Below, piece by piece: positions 60,001-64,000 of a stretch of DNA of 64,000 bases. The notes beneath the pieces were generated by a model. It was given only the letters and a program-made list of their open reading frames with translations, was not told the origin of the DNA and ran no database searches. Origin of the DNA: Hybos culiciformis (lineage: Eukaryota > Arthropoda > Insecta > Diptera > Hybotidae); NCBI GenBank assembly GCA_964007475.1, contig OZ023273.1, positions 5,370,176 to 5,434,175 of the forward strand. Reading direction: 5' to 3'. Made by a program: the position numbers and the translations under genes. Positions within the stretch are counted from its first letter, which is position 1. Each line of letters starts with the position of its first letter.

Positions 60001-63000
60001 ATGTATATATTATTATCCAATGAGTCACATTTGTTTTGGCTCCAGAACAATATTTTTATATTAAATAGTAGAGTAGATAAATGTACACAAAACTCTATAT
60101 AAGATTTATTAATTTTATTTGCATTACTTAATATTAAAATGACGTGGCAAGATTAGTCAGTCAAAGGGTATTTAGGATTTAGTAGTAGTGAACATAATTT
60201 ATGCTTAATTGGGCATTATGCTAAAAATATAATTTAATATGTATTTAAGATAAAAAGGGTTAACATTTAATTTATTGCAATTTAATTACTTTATTAATAT
60301 ACATTGGTAAATATTTAAAATTATATTTATTTGTCTTTAAGCCATTATACATATATCAACAAAAAAAAAGTTATGGTTGTAACTTAAGATAAGGAAATTG
60401 TATTTTTTTTTATATTCAACAATTTATTGGTATTGTTTTTATTGTGGTAAATATAATTCATATGGTTTTTGCATAAGAAATTTTAATTTTTCAAGATCAC
60501 AGAAATAATGCATGGAATAAGTAAAAAACTAAGAGAAGATGTTATCTTATAGGTTAAGGAAATTATTTTGCCATTATTTTTTATTGCAAACAGCTTATAT
60601 TACCGCATGAAAATAATATTTTCGGCTTTTATTTTAGTTTATCTCGCATAACTGAACTATTTGGTGATGTTGAATTTTGAATAATTTTGGAATTACTTGC
60701 AATTGGATTAATTATACCTTTATAAATTTATTTTTTCAATATAGAATTATATATAATTATTATAGTAATTTGAGCTTTATATTATATGTTTAATTAGAGC
60801 TTTTTAAAATTACTAGTATTATATTTTGGTTACTTTACATAATGTTAATTTTTTATATAAATTACTACACGTTGTAGTAGAATAATATATGCTGATTGTA
60901 AATTTAAATAAAATTGTATAATTAACCTTTCTTGCCTGAAATCTTCAAGAAATAGGATGCTAAAGATTAAAACTATTAAAAGTATATGATACCTATATGT
61001 GGTACAAAAAGAAAGGTTAAAGAAACTTATAATTTTTGTCCAATCAATATACAAAAAGAAAATTTAATTGACTTGGTATATTACTATTGAAACGTATATT
61101 ATTAACAATTATTTGAATAGAAATTAAAAAAAAAATATTAATCACACAAATATACATTCATCAATACACGTGACTTATTTCCAACCAAATGATTTCAAAT
61201 CAAGCTTATTTGTTTCACATAGAAAAAAAAATCTCTAATTAAAAAAAAAAAAATCTTTAAATCAGCCAACCCTCAATATCATATTTAACCGATTTTATAA
61301 AATTTTAATACCATACTATATTTTTAGTTAGAGTCCTTTTTTAAGGACAAAACGAATATATACATCATGTCATGCGAGATTCTCAACAAAAACATTCTTA
61401 TAGCAATTAAAAAAAGGAATATTTGCTAAGATACCGATATATACATAGTATATGTATGTACTTACATAGTTTATGTTTGAAGAATAAAAAAAAATGAAAA
61501 AAAAAACCAAAACTGTTATAAGTTTTATATTTTGCACCCTCATATATCATAAAATTTTTAGATTTTTAGTTCATTCCTCTGTTAAAATGGTTTTGAAAAT
61601 CAACAATAGTACATCTGCTGCTTAATGCTATGTCGCTCAGTGATTGTTTTTTTTTTTTCTTCTTTTTTTGTTATTGTTTTGAAATTTTATTTTTTCATCC
61701 CTCGAAAATTTTTGTTTATTATATAGTGAAATTTTCTAACAGATTTTTTTTTTTTTTTTTAGAAGGGTTTCAAAAACATTTATTAACACTAACAACAACA
61801 ACCCTGTACAAGTTCAAATATTTTTTTGAAAAAAAAAAAAACTATGTACAAACAAAAAATAATTTTTCCAACTGCACGGAATGAGACAATTTTGATTTGT
61901 TTTTTTGAGTGTAAAAAATACCCTATATTATTGATTTAAGTTTTTTTTTTAATTAAAATTATGAGATTGATTGTGGGCTAAATTAAGGATTTTTTTTCTT
62001 GAGCTTCATATTTTGTAAAACGATGAAACATTGGGTATCGAGAGATAAATCATATTGCTAATGGTCGACAGAAATTCAAGAACGATTGAATTTGTCATTT
62101 CATGAGATTAATTACTTTTGAAAAATATGATAATATGTATATGTACAACTACATAAACTTTGTACCGAATTCTATTAATATATATATATTTTTGAACTTT
62201 ATTTAGTTTGAGTTTTGTGTTTCACACCTGGCACCTGCTAAATGTAAGTTAGGCTAATTTATTATGTAGGGTTAAGATCCCAAGAGTTATGGTAAATTGT
62301 TAGCATCGTAAAACATATTATAGTACTTCGTAGTGTACATTGTACTTGCACGTTATAGTACACTATATGATATAATAATAATATATATAGTAATATAACT
62401 AATGCATATTGTCAACTAACCTGAAGATCATCGGAAGGTATTTCGATTTTTGAACTTAAATAAATTCTCTAGTATAGCGTTTAGAAAACAATGATAGTTA
62501 ACATTTCTCTTAAATAAAATATTTCAGAACATATATTTTTTTCAGCATACATATTTCACCTTGTTTATATTTTCAGAACCATTATGCGTACATAATTATG
62601 AAATCTAGAAAATATATATTAATTAAATGTCAGTTTGTATATATTTTAAAAAAATATTTTGTAAATGTACATTATATTTGCAATCGTATACATATGAAAT
62701 AAGAATAATGTATTTTTAAATGCCTCAGTAGCTATATCAAATAAAAATCAATATTAATATTTTACATTTTTTAACGTTTTAGCCTTGATTAGTGTTTGTC
62801 AAGGGCAGAATAATATTGCTCTACTTTTACATTATTATAACTGTATATTTCATCTCAAAATTGGGGAAACATTATACAAAATTGATTGAATAGTATAATA
62901 TGCAATACATTAAGTAATACTCTTTTTTGTATAATAAATATTATATCTGTATCCCTTCAATTTATTAAATCCTTATTCCAGAAACTAGACAAATATTTTT

Positions 63001-64000
63001 GGCAAGGCAGATTAAATCAAATGCCTGGGAATGTTTGAATTCACTTTAAAAACATCCCCCTTTTTATATATTATATGTGAATTATTAATTTTTGGGTCAT
63101 ATAATGGGATTATTTTAGTTATAGCGAAAATTCTTCAACATAATTTTAATATACATATACTATATACAACAGAAAATAAGTGGGTATTTGGTCATGTATA
63201 TGGTGTTATTTTTTTTTCTATTGTGTGATGACCATTTAATAAACTTCAAGTATGGGTTATATATGTATATATTTTTTCCAATTTTTTTTTTATTAAAGTC
63301 TCCAATAAAATATTAGCCAGTCTAGTATTTTGGTCGCCACAATAATATCTATTTGTATTTTGTTTACATTTTTGAATACATTATAATTTAAAGTAATATA
63401 ATAATAAACAAATATTATATATATATATCTAATATTTAAGTATTTATATAAAATCACCTGAAATTATTACACATTTAAGAAAAGCGTGAGTCAAACATTA
63501 CTCAACACAACATTATATAAGTGAAAAGTTGAAAAGTTTTTAGAAACGATTATGCGTTCCTTTCTTTTATTTAAATATGAAAATATTACTCATTTTTTAT
63601 TGATTTAAAATTATCTAATACGCCCAAGTCACAACACTAATAAAAAATTTATCTATGTAGGTACTTTAAAATATTTATCACTATTAAATATTTTTTCCTA
63701 GGACACAAAATTTTTGGAAATATATTCTATATTTAAACAAAACTAGGATCAGCCTTGTTTCCTGGATCTTCAATTCACAAAAATAGTCCTAAAACTTCAT
63801 AAAAATTTTACTTCAAAGTTTGTTTGACAGAAAAAAAAATCTGTCTCTTCTAAAATCAACATTCCACATAATGTCAAGAAAAAAGAAAAACACAAATATA
63901 TGTAAATATATAATTTAATACATATGTGAGTACATACATATTATTAATTTCATGAACAAATTTACATGAAAAATACATAAAAAGGAACTTTTTTTGTGGA
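54019..64000. other. Upstream region of nerfin-1, no gene seen
   Basis: About 10 kb without a supported coding exon or RNA gene. It contains an AAT microsatellite near 54550-54570 and many A/T tracts. Less AT-rich patches at 55360-55480 and 55900-55945 stand out. On the minus strand the second has a CACGTG E-box (55935-55940) and a consensus donor GTAAGT (55914-55919), so it may be an untranslated first exon of nerfin-1. The ACTGAA at 54723-54728 gives a TTTCAG acceptor on the same strand. A perfect FTZ-F1/ERR half-site TCAAGGTCA occurs at 58010-58018. Regulatory roles are inference; a neural developmental gene commonly has an extended upstream region. Confidence 0.45.

Overview
The window is eukaryotic nuclear DNA from an insect. 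It is extremely AT-rich, has long homopolymer A/T runs and many TA/ATT microsatellites, and its genes are split by GT-AG introns. The order is not identifiable from sequence alone. Gene content fits an insect: a nerfin-1 zinc-finger gene, an aldolase with alternative last exons, and a rasp/HHAT palmitoyltransferase. No rRNA, functional tRNA, CRISPR array or bacterial/viral operon was seen. All spliced models were built by hand from reading frames, GT-AG sites and remembered family similarity; no search was run.

Layout. 1-11.6 kb is mostly non-coding, with one orphan exon candidate (minus strand, 7723-7870) and a deleted hAT transposon (10071-10593). 11.6-19.5 kb carries a RASL10-type small GTPase (plus) whose large first intron holds nested mobile-element debris: a 1.3-kb inverted-repeat element, an inverted pair of tRNA-like sequences and a 405-bp PIF/Harbinger-like MITE. 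19.5-28.7 kb is intergenic with one coding-like island and a short MITE. 28.7-32.7 kb is fructose-bisphosphate aldolase (plus) with two alternative 96-nt terminal exons. 34.3-35.5 kb is a BPHL/valacyclovir-hydrolase-like enzyme (plus), tail to tail with the next gene.

35.8-47.6 kb is hedgehog acyltransferase (rasp/HHAT, minus, six exons, 497 codons). Its last intron (about 8 kb) contains two complete genes: a peroxisomal ECI2-like isomerase (minus) and condensin-II subunit Cap-D3 (plus). These are head to head and share an intergenic segment into which a GC-rich transposon-like element has inserted. 48.8-49.1 kb is a small RNF180-N-terminus-like zinc-binding protein (plus). 52.5-54.0 kb is the single-exon zinc-finger gene nerfin-1 (minus), flanked by a long presumed 3' UTR and about 10 kb of upstream sequence with no recognisable gene.

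The genes do not form a pathway; they are ordinary metabolic, signalling and chromosome-maintenance genes. The items most worth checking are the in-frame TAG immediately before the GTPase domain, the two-genes-in-one-intron arrangement inside HHAT, and the nested mobile-element structures. No convincing previously undescribed multi-gene system was seen.
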